Assembly (NCBI GenBank): GCA_036787955.1
Contig: DAIQOI010000006.1
Coordinates: 62,001 to 126,000 of the forward strand
Source: UBA2336 sp036787955
GTDB taxonomy: Bacteria; Bacteroidota; Bacteroidia; Cytophagales; Cyclobacteriaceae
Length of the DNA stretch: 64,000 nt
Direction: 5' to 3'
Part shown: positions 35,821 to 44,271 of the stretch, piece after piece
Position numbering within the stretch: the first letter of the stretch is position 1
Layout: the number at the start of each line of letters is the position of its first letter
Translations under genes and position numbers: made by a program
Notes under the pieces: generated by a model
The model's input: the letters and a program-made list of their open reading frames with translations, nothing else
Told to the model about the DNA's origin: nothing
The model's database searches: none

Positions 35821-37818
35821 TCAGTTGCTTTCCTTGCCCGAAGCGGAGTTATCCAGCTTTTGTTTCAGGGCAGAAAGGGCTTCCAGGTCGCCCAAAGTGG
35901 ATTTCTCCACCTCCTGATTGATTTTTTCGATGGTCTTGCCTTTAGATGGTTGTTTGGCTTTTTTGGCAGCCGGTTTTTCTTCTTCGGCAGCCGAGTAAGT
36001 AGCCTTATGCGAAAGCACGATCTTGCGCTCATCTTTTAAAAACTCCAGCACCTTGAAATCGAGCGATTCACCCATTTCAGGTTTGGAACCATCGGCTTTC
36101 ACAGCGTTCTTACCTGAGCAGAATCCTTCAATCCCATAAGGCAATTCAATAACCAGCCCTTTGTCGGTTTTATTGATAATTGTTCCCCTGTGTACGGAGC
36201 CCGGTGTGAAAATGGTTTCGAAAGTATCCCAGGGATTTTCCTCCAGGTGTTTGTGGCTCAGCGCCAGTCTGCGGTTGGCAACATCCAGTTCCAGCACAAC
36301 CACATCCAGCTTTTCACCAACTTTTGTAAACTCTGAAGGATGTTTGATTTTACGCGTCCAGCTCAGGTCGGATACGTGAACCAGGCCGTCAATGCCCTCT
36401 TCGAGCTCAAGGAACAAACCGAAATTGGTAAGGTTGCGCACAATGCCGGTATGGCGGGTACCCACAGCGTATTTGGTCAGTACATCCTGGCGTGTCCAAG
36501 GATCTTCGGTAAGCTGTTTGAGTCCCAGCGACATTTTGCGTTCTTCGCGATCGATGGTCAGCACCACTGCTTCCACCTCATCGCCTACTTTCAGGAAATC
36601 CTGCGGGTTACGCAGATGTTGCGACCAGCTCATTTCGCTTACGTGAATAAGTCCTTCCACGCCGGGCTGCAGTTCAACAAATGCCCCGTAGTCGGCTACA
36701 TTCACTACCCTTCCTTTTACACGGGATCCTACCTGAATATCGGGTGACAATGAGTCCCACGGATGAGGAGTCAGTTGTTTCATGCCAAGGCTGATGCGCT
36801 TCTTCTCCTCATCGAAGTCGAGCACCACCACCTTCACTACCTGATCCAGTTTCAGCACCTCCTCAGGATGGTTGATACGGCCCCAGGAGATATCAGTAAT
36901 GTGCAACAGGCCATCCACGCCACCCAGATCGATGAACACACCAAAGTTGGTCATGTTTTTGATGGTACCTTCGAGTACCTGGCCCTTTTCGAGGTTGCGC
37001 AGGATGGCTGCCTTTTGCTCTTCGATGTCTTTCTCGATGAGCACCTTGTGCGACACCACTACGTTGTTGTTGGCGTAGTTAATTTTAACCACTTTCACCT
37101 CCATGGCCTTACCTACGTAGATATCGAAATCGCGGATGGGTTTTACATCAATCTGCGATCCGGGCAGGAAGGCTTCGATACCAAACACGTCCACTATCAG
37201 GCCACCCTTGGTTCTGCGTTTTACGAAGCCTTCAATAACCGCATCTTCATCCAGCGCCTGCTGTATTTTCTGCCATCCTTTGAAGAGGCGTGCTTTTCTG
37301 CGGCTCAGGATAAGCTGACCGATTTTATCCTCGCGTTCTTCAACAAACACTTCTACCTGGTCACCGATCTTTATATCCGGCTGATCTTTAAATTCAGCCA
37401 GAGGAACCAATCCATCCGATTTAAAACCGATGTTGAGAATTACATCGCGGTCGTTGATGCCCACAATGGTTCCGGTAACCACTTCACCGGATTTGATGTC
37501 GGCAATGGTTCCGGTGTAGAGCTTTTCCAGTTCAGCGCGCTTTTCAGGAGTGTAGTTAAAGCCTAGTCCTTTTTTGTTCACCGAGTCCCAGTCGAAATCG
37601 TCTGGGGTCTGGCGAGGCTTCAGGCCTTTTTTCAGCTCAGTTACCGGTATGGCTTCCGTATCTACTTCCTCGGCCACTTTTTTCAGGGCCCGCGCTTCTT
37701 CCAGCGGGTCCACATCGTCCGTGTCTGCGGCCGATTTTACCTTTTTCCGGGTGGCCTTCAGCTCTTCAACCAGTTCCTGTTCAGGAGAGTCTTTTTTCTT
37801 TTCTTTTTCTTTTGACAT
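35821..37818 (-). CDS. rpsA: 30S ribosomal protein S1
   Basis: S1 binds mRNA and helps recruit it to the 30S subunit. The 665-residue protein has six S1 (OB-fold) domains; repeats such as GTIKNMTNFGVFIDLGGVDG, GRVVNVADYGAFVELQPGV and GIVRNLTNFGLFLELEEG are unmistakable, each closing with an RISLGMKQL-type motif. A charged N-terminal lead (MSKEKEKKKDSPEQEL) precedes the first domain. The frame runs upstream to 37887, but that lead (MQCVTFKCAPAG...) is unlike S1, so the ATG at 37818 is chosen. It has its own strong terminator and a leader with hairpins. Confidence 0.95.
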   Translation of the reverse strand: MSKEKEKKKDSPEQELVEELKATRKKVKSAADTDDVDPLEEARALKKVAEEVDTEAIPVTELKKGLKPRQTPDDFDWDSVNKKGLGFNYTPEKRAELEKLYTGTIADIKSGEVVTGTIVGINDRDVILNIGFKSDGLVPLAEFKDQPDIKIGDQVEVFVEEREDKIGQLILSRRKARLFKGWQKIQQALDEDAVIEGFVKRRTKGGLIVDVFGIEAFLPGSQIDVKPIRDFDIYVGKAMEVKVVKINYANNNVVVSHKVLIEKDIEEQKAAILRNLEKGQVLEGTIKNMTNFGVFIDLGGVDGLLHITDISWGRINHPEEVLKLDQVVKVVVLDFDEEKKRISLGMKQLTPHPWDSLSPDIQVGSRVKGRVVNVADYGAFVELQPGVEGLIHVSEMSWSQHLRNPQDFLKVGDEVEAVVLTIDREERKMSLGLKQLTEDPWTRQDVLTKYAVGTRHTGIVRNLTNFGLFLELEEGIDGLVHVSDLSWTRKIKHPSEFTKVGEKLDVVVLELDVANRRLALSHKHLEENPWDTFETIFTPGSVHRGTIINKTDKGLVIELPYGIEGFCSGKNAVKADGSKPEMGESLDFKVLEFLKDERKIVLSHKATYSAAEEEKPAAKKAKQPSKGKTIEKINQEVEKSTLGDLEALSALKQKLDNSASGKESN

Positions 37819-37883
37819 AAAAAATCGCCCGATTGTACATGCACGGGCCGGGCCAGCCGGTGCACATTTAAAGGTTACACATT

Positions 37884-37923
37884 GCATCCCTTTGCCGGGA
37901 TGCCCTGCCCGACCGGACAGGGC
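37884..37923 (-). promoter_or_regulatory. Two mutually exclusive hairpins in the rpsA leader
   Basis: On the minus strand the leader can form GCCCTG/CAGGGC (37918-37923 with 37902-37907, 10-nt loop) and GCATCCC/GGGATGC (37897-37903 with 37884-37890, 6-nt loop). The two stems share bases 37902-37903, so both cannot be fully formed. If transcription starts near 37920 the first stem begins at the 5' end. The S1 protein represses its own mRNA in other bacteria. Confidence 0.45.
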
Positions 37924-37925
37924 TG

Positions 37926-37933
37926 CAAAGGTA
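37926..37933 (-). promoter_or_regulatory. -7 promoter element of rpsA
   Basis: The minus strand reads TACCTTTG, a full TAnnTTTG match, about 108 bp before the rpsA ATG. That gives a leader of about 100 nt. No -33 TTG is seen at the usual spacing. Confidence 0.4.
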
Positions 37934-37972
37934 GCAATTTCAGGGAAATTACCCTCTCTGCCTTGCGACCGA

Positions 37973-38386
37973 TCAATAAACTATCGGATAGAGAATCACA
38001 TCAACCCTGCGGTTCATGGCCATGCCTCTTCGGGTGGTGTTGCTGTACACCGGATTGTCGAGGCCCCAGTCCTTGACCGTTATTTTGTGTGGCGGAATGT
38101 TATACTGTACCAGAATTTGTTTTACGGCCTGGCTGCGCATGCGCGAAAGCCATTCGTTATACTCCCGCCCCCCGATGGGATCGGTATGGCTGATAAGGTG
38201 TATTTCATATCGCCTGAGCAAATCGGGAATGCTGTCGAGCCAATGCAGCAAACCGGCAGCCTGCTCTTCATCCACATAGTAACTTCCTCCACCGAAGTAA
38301 ATGCTTTTGCGCAATTCTTCTGCATGCTGTGCCTTTACACAGTACCATGAAATGATAATCAAGCCTGCAGCCAGTCGCATCATCAA
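37973..38386 (-). CDS. Small OmpA-domain protein
   Basis: The 137-residue protein has a signal peptide (ending near CVKAQ) and one OmpA_C-like domain. The peptidoglycan-binding motif is visible (SHTDPIGGREYNEWLSRMRS, Asp and Arg) along with a closing NRRVDVILYP. With no barrel or propeller it should be a periplasmic peptidoglycan-associated protein. It overlaps the aldo/keto reductase gene by 4 bp; no functional link is obvious. Confidence 0.85.
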   Translation of the reverse strand: MMMRLAAGLIIISWYCVKAQHAEELRKSIYFGGGSYYVDEEQAAGLLHWLDSIPDLLRRYEIHLISHTDPIGGREYNEWLSRMRSQAVKQILVQYNIPPHKITVKDWGLDNPVYSNTTRRGMAMNRRVDVILYPIVY

Positions 38387-39381
38387 GCCCCGCCATAAGG
38401 CGGTGGTTCGGGTTTATTTTGAAGAATCTGTTCAATTTCTTCCATTACATCGGGTGTAAGGAGCATCTGTGCATCAAGTGCTTTCAGGTTTTCTCGAAGT
38501 TGTTCTTCTTTTGAGGCGCCCAGAATAACGGTGCTGACATGCGGATTCTTTAAACACCAGGCAATGGCCAGCACGGCCTGGGAAATACCCAGGCGGGAAG
38601 CAAGTTTTGACAATGCACGCGCTGCATTCAGATTTTTTTCTGCCAGGGCACTGTCTTTCAGCCACTCCATGCCCGGAATGCTAAGCCTGGTATCGGGGCG
38701 AAAGCCTTCGTTGTATTTTCCGGAAAGCACGCCACTTGCCAGAGGCGACCATATGGTGGTTCCCAGTCCGTAGGTTTTGTACAACCTGGCATACTCTATC
38801 TCCACGCGGTGGCGCTCCAGCATATTGTATTGCGGCTGTTCCATAACCGGTCCGATTAACCCGTAACGCTCAGCCACAGCATGAGCCTCCATAATTTCAT
38901 GCGCGCTCCATTCGCTGGTTCCCCAGTACAACACCTTACCCTGAACAATCAGGTTGTGCATGGTCCATACCGTTTCTTCAATCGGCACTTCCTTGTCGGG
39001 GCGATGACAGAAGTAGAGGTCAAGGTATTCTACCTGCAACCGTTTCAGGGCCTGATGGCATGCCTCCACCACGTGCTTGCGGTGAAGACCCCGCTGGGTG
39101 GGCTTTGCTTCCTTACCAAGATAGCCAAAATACACCTTGGAAGATACGATATAACTGTCGCGCGGCCAGTCTTTGCGCTTTAATATTTCGCCCATCACCG
39201 TTTCCGAACGTCCGCGCGCGTAGATTTCGGCATTATCGAAAAAATTAATTCCGGCATCATAAGCGATACTCATCAGCTTATCGGCTGTGCTGTTGTCAAT
39301 CTGCTTGCCAAACGTAAGCCATGTACCCAGCGACAAGGCACTGACAGGAAGACCAGTCTTTCCGAGTTTACGATATTCCAT
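38383..39381 (-). CDS. Aldo/keto reductase, Kv-beta-like
   Basis: The 332-residue TIM-barrel enzyme uses NADPH to reduce aldehydes or ketones. It begins MEYRKLGKTGLPVSALSLGTW. The catalytic residues are Asp in NFFDNAEIYARG, the following Tyr, Lys in YIVSSKVYFG and His in DLYFCHRPD. LERHRVEIEYARLYKTYG and TVILGASKEEQLREN point to the AKR6/Kv-beta subunit and YghZ-like group. Substrate unknown. It lies 4 bp after the phosphatase gene in a three-gene unit. Confidence 0.9.
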   Translation of the reverse strand: MEYRKLGKTGLPVSALSLGTWLTFGKQIDNSTADKLMSIAYDAGINFFDNAEIYARGRSETVMGEILKRKDWPRDSYIVSSKVYFGYLGKEAKPTQRGLHRKHVVEACHQALKRLQVEYLDLYFCHRPDKEVPIEETVWTMHNLIVQGKVLYWGTSEWSAHEIMEAHAVAERYGLIGPVMEQPQYNMLERHRVEIEYARLYKTYGLGTTIWSPLASGVLSGKYNEGFRPDTRLSIPGMEWLKDSALAEKNLNAARALSKLASRLGISQAVLAIAWCLKNPHVSTVILGASKEEQLRENLKALDAQMLLTPDVMEEIEQILQNKPEPPPYGGA

Positions 39382-39385
39382 ACTG

Positions 39386-39901
39386 TTAATATTTTAACCA
39401 GATAACACTTCCCGGCTTCCGAAGTTCTGTTACAGAAACAATAATAATATTTCCGTAATCCAAATCATCAAAAGTAGTATACTGCGAATCACCCGTGATG
39501 TAGTTCAGCAGTTGCGGCACGGTATTGGAATGTCCGCCGATGAACACCGTTTTGCCCTTATAAGCTGCAAAAATCTTATCTACCTCTTTTTCGTCGTTCA
39601 CTGCATACTGTTGTATAGTCAGTTTTTTTCCTGCAGCAAGCGGCTCAACAGTCTGGCGCGTACGTTTAAACGGAGTGCTATATACTGCTGCGATTTCGGT
39701 CTTTTCAAACAACAGGGCCAGCCGCCTGGCTCGTGCATGGCCTTCGGCCGACAAGTCGGGGTCGGGAGTGCTTTGTGTCATATCTTTCTCTGCGTGGCGT
39801 ACCAGAATAAAAGTAGTTACGGGTTGCTGTGCAAAGGACGAACATGCAACCAGCAACAACAAGGCAAAGGAAAGTGCACCGGATTTACCAACAGTTGGCA
39901 T
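39386..39901 (-). CDS. Histidine phosphatase family protein, secreted
   Basis: The 171-residue protein has a signal peptide (cut near CSSFAQ). The catalytic RHxE motif is in ILVRHAEKD (about 38), the second His in FIGGHSNTVP, and the conserved Arg in TPFKRTRQTVEPL. SixA/phosphoglycerate-mutase-like enzymes remove phosphate from small molecules or proteins; with a signal peptide this one should act in the periplasm. It is the first gene of the phosphatase-AKR-OmpA set. Confidence 0.88.
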   Translation of the reverse strand: MPTVGKSGALSFALLLLVACSSFAQQPVTTFILVRHAEKDMTQSTPDPDLSAEGHARARRLALLFEKTEIAAVYSTPFKRTRQTVEPLAAGKKLTIQQYAVNDEKEVDKIFAAYKGKTVFIGGHSNTVPQLLNYITGDSQYTTFDDLDYGNIIIVSVTELRKPGSVIWLKY

Positions 39902-39966
39902 TTCGTTGTGATTTTCTGAAATTTGACAGTTTTGCGCAGGAACTCAATTGAAATTTACGCAAACGG

Positions 39967-41145
39967 ATGTATTTTATAAACCGGAAACCTATGCGCCTAT
40001 CTTATTTCCATGTTTGTTTAATCCTTGTACCCTTGCAAATGGTTGCACAAAACCGGATAACTGACAGTTTGAATTCTGTACTGGATACTGCCCGTAATGA
40101 GCGCAGGGTAAAAACACTGAACGAGTTGTTCAGGGCCTGGCTTCCATCCGATCCGGTTAAAGCCATTGGTTTTACCCGGGAAGCGTTAAATCTGGCAATT
40201 GAAATTAACGACAAGCGAGGTGTTGCTGCTGCTTACAACAATCTGGGTGTAGCCTATCGCAACCAGGGTGCCCTCGACAAGGCACTGCAATACTATATCA
40301 ACGCCTTGCGCCTGTATGAGGAACTGGGCAACAAAGAAGGTATTGCCGGTACCAAAAGTAACATTGCCACCATTTATTCCATAAAAAAAGATTACGGGCT
40401 GGCCCTGAAGTATTATGAAGAATCGTACGCAACCTTTTCAGAGCTGAATGATAAACCCAAAATCATTGCCAGCATGAATAACCTGGGCAACCTGAACAGC
40501 GACATGCAGCTCTATGAAAAAGCCATGAAATATTTTTCGGAAGCGTGGCAGTTGAGCCTGCAAATCGGTAAACCCTTTGCCGACCCGCTCATTAATATCG
40601 GGAACGTTTATTTCCGCCAGGGTAACTACCAGCGTGCCATCGAAAATTATTTGAAAGCCCTTGAACTGGAGCGCCAGAACAACAACCGGCTGAGCATGCT
40701 GAACATCTTTGCCAACATCGGCATTGCCTATACCAAAGCCGGCCAGCCCAAAGCTGCACAACCTTATCTGGATGAAGCAGAAAAACTGGCCCGCGAACTA
40801 CAGGCATATACCAGCCTGCCTGAGCTGCTGCGAAGCAAAGCCATCAACCAGTACCGCATTGGAAACCTGAAGGAAGCTTTTGAAATCATGCTGCGCTATG
40901 ATTCGGTAAGGGAACGCATTTTTGGTGAAGAAAGCAGCCGTGCGATATCGCGGATGGAGCTCGCACTTGCCTTGAATGAGAAAGAAAAAGAATTTGAGAT
41001 GCTCAAAAAACAAGCAGAAATCAATGCCCTGCAATTGCGCAACAGCCGCCTGTTCATCGTGCTGATGATCCTTGGGTTGCTTGTTGTTATTGCCGGTGTG
41101 AACTTCTACTTTATGAACAAACGCAAAGCGCTGATTAAGCCATGA
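39967..41145 (+). CDS. Exported TPR protein with a C-terminal membrane helix
   Basis: The 392-residue protein has a signal peptide (start at ATG 39967 or, as likely, ATG 39991), then TPR repeats of the Nx(Y/L)xxxG type (GVAAAYNNLGVAYRNQGALD, NIGNVYFRQGNYQRAIENYL) at about 60-310. A coiled-coil region (ALNEKEKEFEMLKKQAEIN) leads to one membrane helix (about 360-382) and a short basic tail (NKRKALIKP). The layout matches the sensory half of TPR histidine kinases and LuxR regulators of Bacteroidota, but the output domain is absent. It overlaps the HD gene by 4 bp. Confidence 0.85.
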   Translation: MYFINRKPMRLSYFHVCLILVPLQMVAQNRITDSLNSVLDTARNERRVKTLNELFRAWLPSDPVKAIGFTREALNLAIEINDKRGVAAAYNNLGVAYRNQGALDKALQYYINALRLYEELGNKEGIAGTKSNIATIYSIKKDYGLALKYYEESYATFSELNDKPKIIASMNNLGNLNSDMQLYEKAMKYFSEAWQLSLQIGKPFADPLINIGNVYFRQGNYQRAIENYLKALELERQNNNRLSMLNIFANIGIAYTKAGQPKAAQPYLDEAEKLARELQAYTSLPELLRSKAINQYRIGNLKEAFEIMLRYDSVRERIFGEESSRAISRMELALALNEKEKEFEMLKKQAEINALQLRNSRLFIVLMILGLLVVIAGVNFYFMNKRKALIKP

Positions 41146-41681
41146 CGCGCAGCGAAGCCCGATCCATCCTGCATGAAATGACCCATGGTGAGTCGCTGTT
41201 GCGCCACATGCGCAGCGTGGAGTTGGTTATGGAGGCCTATGCCACAAAGTTCGGCGAAGATGCTGATCAATGGGCCATTGCGGGTATGCTGCACGATGCC
41301 GATTACGAAAAGTGGCCGGACAAGCATCCGCAAATAATAGTTGAAAGACTGAAGCAGCTGGGTGAAGATACCATTGCTCATGCCATAGCTGCCCACTACA
41401 CCAAATGGAATGTGCCCTATAACAGCAGGCTAGACAAAGCCCTGCTCGCCTGCGATGAGCTGACCGGCTTCATCATAGCCTGTTGCCAGGTAAGACCCGA
41501 TGGAATAATCAGCCTCGAGCCTCGATCGGTCATCAAAAAACTAAAAGATAAAAGCTTTGCTGCCAAAGTAGAGCGCGATGAAGTATACAAAGGTGCAGAA
41601 CTGCTGGGCATTGACCTGCAGGAACATATACAGTTCATTATTCAGGTATTGCGACAAAATCGGGAAGAACTCAGGATTTAG
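41142..41681 (+). CDS. HD-domain phosphohydrolase family protein
   Basis: The 179-residue cytosolic protein has HD features: His in LLRHMRSVELVMEAYA, the HD pair in GMLHDADYEKW (His53-Asp54), and a later Asp in LACDELTGFI. HD enzymes of this group are metal-dependent hydrolases of nucleotides or phosphate esters. Substrate unknown. It starts inside the stop of the TPR gene, so the two are coupled. Confidence 0.85.
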   Translation: MTRSEARSILHEMTHGESLLRHMRSVELVMEAYATKFGEDADQWAIAGMLHDADYEKWPDKHPQIIVERLKQLGEDTIAHAIAAHYTKWNVPYNSRLDKALLACDELTGFIIACCQVRPDGIISLEPRSVIKKLKDKSFAAKVERDEVYKGAELLGIDLQEHIQFIIQVLRQNREELRI

Positions 41682-41688
41682 GTAGTAC

Positions 41689-41717
41689 TTGGAAGGGCCA
41701 TAAAATGCTTATATTTG
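41689..41717 (+). promoter_or_regulatory. Bacteroidota-type promoter of a small membrane-protein gene
   Basis: TTG at 41689-41691, 18-nt spacer, and a perfect TATATTTG at 41710-41717. The predicted start, near 41723, is 15 bp before the ATG at 41738. It matches the consensus better than most other candidates in the window, and supports the short ORF. Confidence 0.55.
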
Positions 41718-41737
41718 AGGCATTAAAACCAGCAACT

Positions 41738-41866
41738 ATGTTTCAGCAATATGTAGGCTCAGGAGCAGATTTATTCATCCTTATTGTAGCAGTTATCATC
41801 GGTTTTGTAAATGCACTGGCTTATCTGGATTATAAAAAAACCAAAAAGGAGCAGCAAGAATCCTGA
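41738..41866 (+). CDS. Small single-pass membrane protein (42 residues)
   Basis: ATG at 41738 to TGA at 41864-41866. The sequence has a short N-terminus (MFQQYVGSGAD), one hydrophobic helix (LFILIVAVIIGFVNALAYL, about 12-30) and a charged tail (DYKKTKKEQQES). Small proteins of this shape are frequent in Bacteroidota and some sit in oxidase complexes, but nothing identifies this one. It has a complete promoter and ends 2 bp before the convergent thioredoxin gene. Confidence 0.6.
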   Translation: MFQQYVGSGADLFILIVAVIIGFVNALAYLDYKKTKKEQQES

Positions 41867-41868
41867 GG

Positions 41869-42414
41869 TCAATAAGGCGACTTGTAGGTTTTAAGCCAAT
41901 CTTCCCATTTGACACCTTTTTTATAGTGGTCCTCCCCTATAAACAGGGCTATCGGATGAAATGATTTGGCATCGCGGTAGCCGGGTAAGGGTTGAATCAT
42001 CCGGAATTCCTCATCCAGAAAAACAACGGTTGGATAACTCAGCTGATTGTTTAACAACGCGGCCGCAAGCTGGTGTGTGCCTTTATTTCCATAGGGGATG
42101 AATTTAAACGTGGTGCCGTTGAATACCACGTCCTCCCGCTGCTCGGCATTGAATTTTACCGGATAAAAATAGGTATTCAGCAGGTGGGCCACCTTAGGGT
42201 CACTGAATGTATTCTGATCCATTACCTTGCACCAGCCACACCAATCGGTGTAAACATCAATAAAGATTTTTCGTTTTTCAATTTTTGATTTTTCCACAGC
42301 CTGCTCAAAGGTAAGCCACTGCACGGCCGATCCGGGTTGGGCCGAACGCTGAAACGAAAGCAGGGTGAAGGCAAAAGCTGTGAGCAGGTAAGGATAAAGG
42401 CGTTTCATCAGCAT
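41869..42414 (-). CDS. Exported thioredoxin-family protein (DUF255-like)
   Basis: The 181-residue protein has a signal peptide (start ATG 42414 or 42408) and a thioredoxin fold. The active site is TDWCGWCKVMD (CGWC), with NTFSDPKVAHLLNTYFYPVK and a cis-Pro in LSYPTVVFLDEE. This form resembles the gamma domain of DsbD and YyaL/DUF255-like proteins. It should be periplasmic and act as a thiol reductase, perhaps for a cytochrome or lipoprotein. Confidence 0.85.
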   Translation of the reverse strand: MLMKRLYPYLLTAFAFTLLSFQRSAQPGSAVQWLTFEQAVEKSKIEKRKIFIDVYTDWCGWCKVMDQNTFSDPKVAHLLNTYFYPVKFNAEQREDVVFNGTTFKFIPYGNKGTHQLAAALLNNQLSYPTVVFLDEEFRMIQPLPGYRDAKSFHPIALFIGEDHYKKGVKWEDWLKTYKSPY

Positions 42415-42468
42415 AGAAACAAAATTACACTTATAAATGGTTCTATGGCAATAGATGATGCCGGCGGG

Positions 42469-43059
42469 CTAACGGTAACCTTCCTGATCGGCGCTGCGGT
42501 AAGACATGTAGTGCATCACGGTTTCCAGCGCCCGTTTAATGGCCTGGTTAATGGGTATCCTTTCCGCAGCAAGCACGGGATCGATGCCCTGAAGCTGCAT
42601 GTAATAATCCCGCATAACTGGCACCTGCATAGTACCCCCTTGTATGGCTTCTTCCGTAGGCTGATAGGCAGGCAGGTCATGGATAATGCTGCAGGTAATC
42701 AGCTCGGCCCTGCCATATTTATTAAGCCGGGCGGCATAGCCAAAAAGCCGGCAGATAAGTCCGCGGTACCGGTAGGTACTGCACAATCCCTTACCCTGTT
42801 GCAACGGATTGAGGATAACGCATACTGGTGAAACATCCTCGCTCAGCTTTTGATGCCACATCGCTGCCTCACCGCATTGGTACATGTACCAGGCAAGGGG
42901 CAAAAACTCCAGCACGGTGGCTTCAATGTCGGGTTTAAAACAACACTTACCACAACCCACCGGGCAATACAGGCCCGAAACCTGCTGAAAACGGGCTATG
43001 GATAGGTCCAGCTCTGCAAAAAGCCGCTCAACAGCCGCAATTTTCTCTGGCAGCATCAT
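42469..43059 (-). CDS. YkgJ-family cysteine cluster protein
   Basis: The 196-residue protein has the YkgJ Cys pattern: CPVGCGKCC (28-36), a further Cys in VSPVCVILNPLQQGKGLCSTYRYRG, GLICRLFG, and one more in LITCSIIH. Such clusters bind zinc or iron-sulfur. Function is unknown. It is in the same orientation as the thioredoxin gene (54 bp apart). Confidence 0.85.
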   Translation of the reverse strand: MMLPEKIAAVERLFAELDLSIARFQQVSGLYCPVGCGKCCFKPDIEATVLEFLPLAWYMYQCGEAAMWHQKLSEDVSPVCVILNPLQQGKGLCSTYRYRGLICRLFGYAARLNKYGRAELITCSIIHDLPAYQPTEEAIQGGTMQVPVMRDYYMQLQGIDPVLAAERIPINQAIKRALETVMHYMSYRSADQEGYR

Positions 43060-43184
43060 GCCTGCAAAAGTAGCTTACACATTTTAAAGCGCTATACTTC
43101 TTGCATTCCAAACAATCCTTTTGCTTGCGCAGAGTTGCTTAACAGGGGCATAATCAGTATATTCACTTAACTAATCCAAATACC

Positions 43185-43952
43185 ATGAAAACGTTATTTT
43201 CATTGATTTTAATGGTATTTGCAGCAACTGCAGTTACCCATGCACAAAAATTCACTACAGAATTTGGTTTAGGTTACACTTATATGGCGCCTTCAGGAAG
43301 CATGAAGAAGCATATACATGACGGCCATGGGATTACAGCCGATTATTACCTGATTCCGCTCGGAAAGCATTTTGCATTTGGGCTCGAATGGAGCCATACC
43401 CGGTATGGCAAGGAAAAGACGACTCAGTTGTATAGTTTCGAGGATGGCAGCACCGCACCCATGGACGTTATTGTGGACAACGGCATTATTTCCTGCGCTT
43501 TGGGAGCCCGCTATTTTCTTAGGAAAGAAGGATCATTGAAACCTTACCTTACCGGCAGGTTTGGCTATTCCTGGTTTCGCACCATGCTGAACATTTATGA
43601 CCCCAATGATGCAGATCATTGCAAGCCTGTGGAGAGCAGCATATTGATGAAAGACGGAACTTTCTATTTTTCTGCCGGTGCGGGTATTCAATACGATATA
43701 TCCCGCCTCTTTAATCGCGAACAATCCAATCGCCTTATCATCACATTCGGGCTGAATAAATTTCTTGGCGGAGAGGTGCGCTATATGAATTCCGATGCGC
43801 CCGAATATCCTCAGCACCAAACGGGCAATGAAGTAACTGCGCATTTTTTGAATACGCAGACCCAGGTTATACACAAACACCATGTAGGATATGTGTACAC
43901 CAGCAGTGTCCAAATGACGGATTTCAGAGTTGGATTGATATTCCGGAAGTGA
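43185..43952 (+). CDS. Outer-membrane beta-barrel protein
   Basis: The 255-residue protein has a signal peptide (to about VTHAQ) and beta-strands alternating hydrophobic residues (FTTEFGLGYTYMAPS, FAFGLEWSHTRYG, MTDFRVGLIFRK), as in small porin-like barrels. Several His residues near the end (QVIHKHHVGYVY) are unusual but do not fix a function. It is preceded by a weak promoter match (TTG 43135-43137, 20 nt, TATATTCA). It is monocistronic, with a possible terminator about 135 bp downstream. Confidence 0.7.
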   Translation: MKTLFSLILMVFAATAVTHAQKFTTEFGLGYTYMAPSGSMKKHIHDGHGITADYYLIPLGKHFAFGLEWSHTRYGKEKTTQLYSFEDGSTAPMDVIVDNGIISCALGARYFLRKEGSLKPYLTGRFGYSWFRTMLNIYDPNDADHCKPVESSILMKDGTFYFSAGAGIQYDISRLFNREQSNRLIITFGLNKFLGGEVRYMNSDAPEYPQHQTGNEVTAHFLNTQTQVIHKHHVGYVYTSSVQMTDFRVGLIFRK

Positions 43953-43960
43953 GAGGATGT

Positions 43961-43987
43961 GGCGGGCTCCGACAAGCTCGGCCCACC
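43961..43987. repeat. Imperfect hairpin after the barrel gene
   Basis: Arms GGcGGGctCCGA and TCGGCCCaCC around CAAGC give about nine pairs with a mismatch and a bulge. It lies 8 bp after the stop codon. No second copy was noticed in the window. It could be a transcript 3' end or a dispersed repeat. Confidence 0.35.
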
Positions 43988-44087
43988 CATTTGCATTTCA
44001 TTCGACCCGCGGTATTTTTGTCCGAATTACTTTTTACCTGGGTGTTTTTTCCCGATACTTAATTTCATCCAGAATGACTCACAAAGA

Positions 44088-44111
44088 ACTCCTGTTAAGG
44101 AGTACTTTTTT
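44088..44111 (+). terminator. Weak Rho-independent terminator-like hairpin
   Basis: ACTCCT-GTTA-AGGAGT (44088-44103), then AC and six T. The stem is short (6 bp, half A/T) but the T run is clear. It would end plus-strand transcription from the barrel gene before the tRNA-Gly. Confidence 0.4.
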
Positions 44112-44156
44112 GATTGTGCTTAACCAGCAATTTTAATTTCGCGTGGCTGAATGAAG

Positions 44157-44229
44157 AGCGGGAAACGGGGCTCGAACCCGCGACCTTCGGCTTGGGAAGC
44201 CAACGCTCTGCCAACTGAGCTATTCCCGC
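44157..44229 (-). tRNA. tRNA-Gly (anticodon CCC)
   Basis: The minus strand folds as a cloverleaf: acceptor GCGGGAA/TTCCCGC, D arm with GCTCAGTTGGCAGAGC, anticodon arm TTGGC-TTCCCAA-GCCGA with CCC at 34-36, T arm GCGGG-TTCGAGC-CCCGT. Base 73 (44157) is U, usual for bacterial tRNA-Gly. CCA is not encoded. It is 42 bp downstream of a coiled-coil gene on the same strand. Confidence 0.94.
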
Positions 44230-44271
44230 TTACTTGCGGTACGAATTTACTATTCCTGGAATGAAAATCAA

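Noticed and set aside
36763..37566. Open frame of 267 codons on the plus strand opposite rpsA
   Set aside because: It lies wholly within rpsA on the other strand, is His/Phe-rich with no family resemblance, and follows from rpsA codon use.
37574..38350. Open frame of 258 codons on the plus strand
   Set aside because: It spans the rpsA 5' end, the leader and the OmpA gene on the other strand; Ser/Phe/Arg-rich and unlike any protein.
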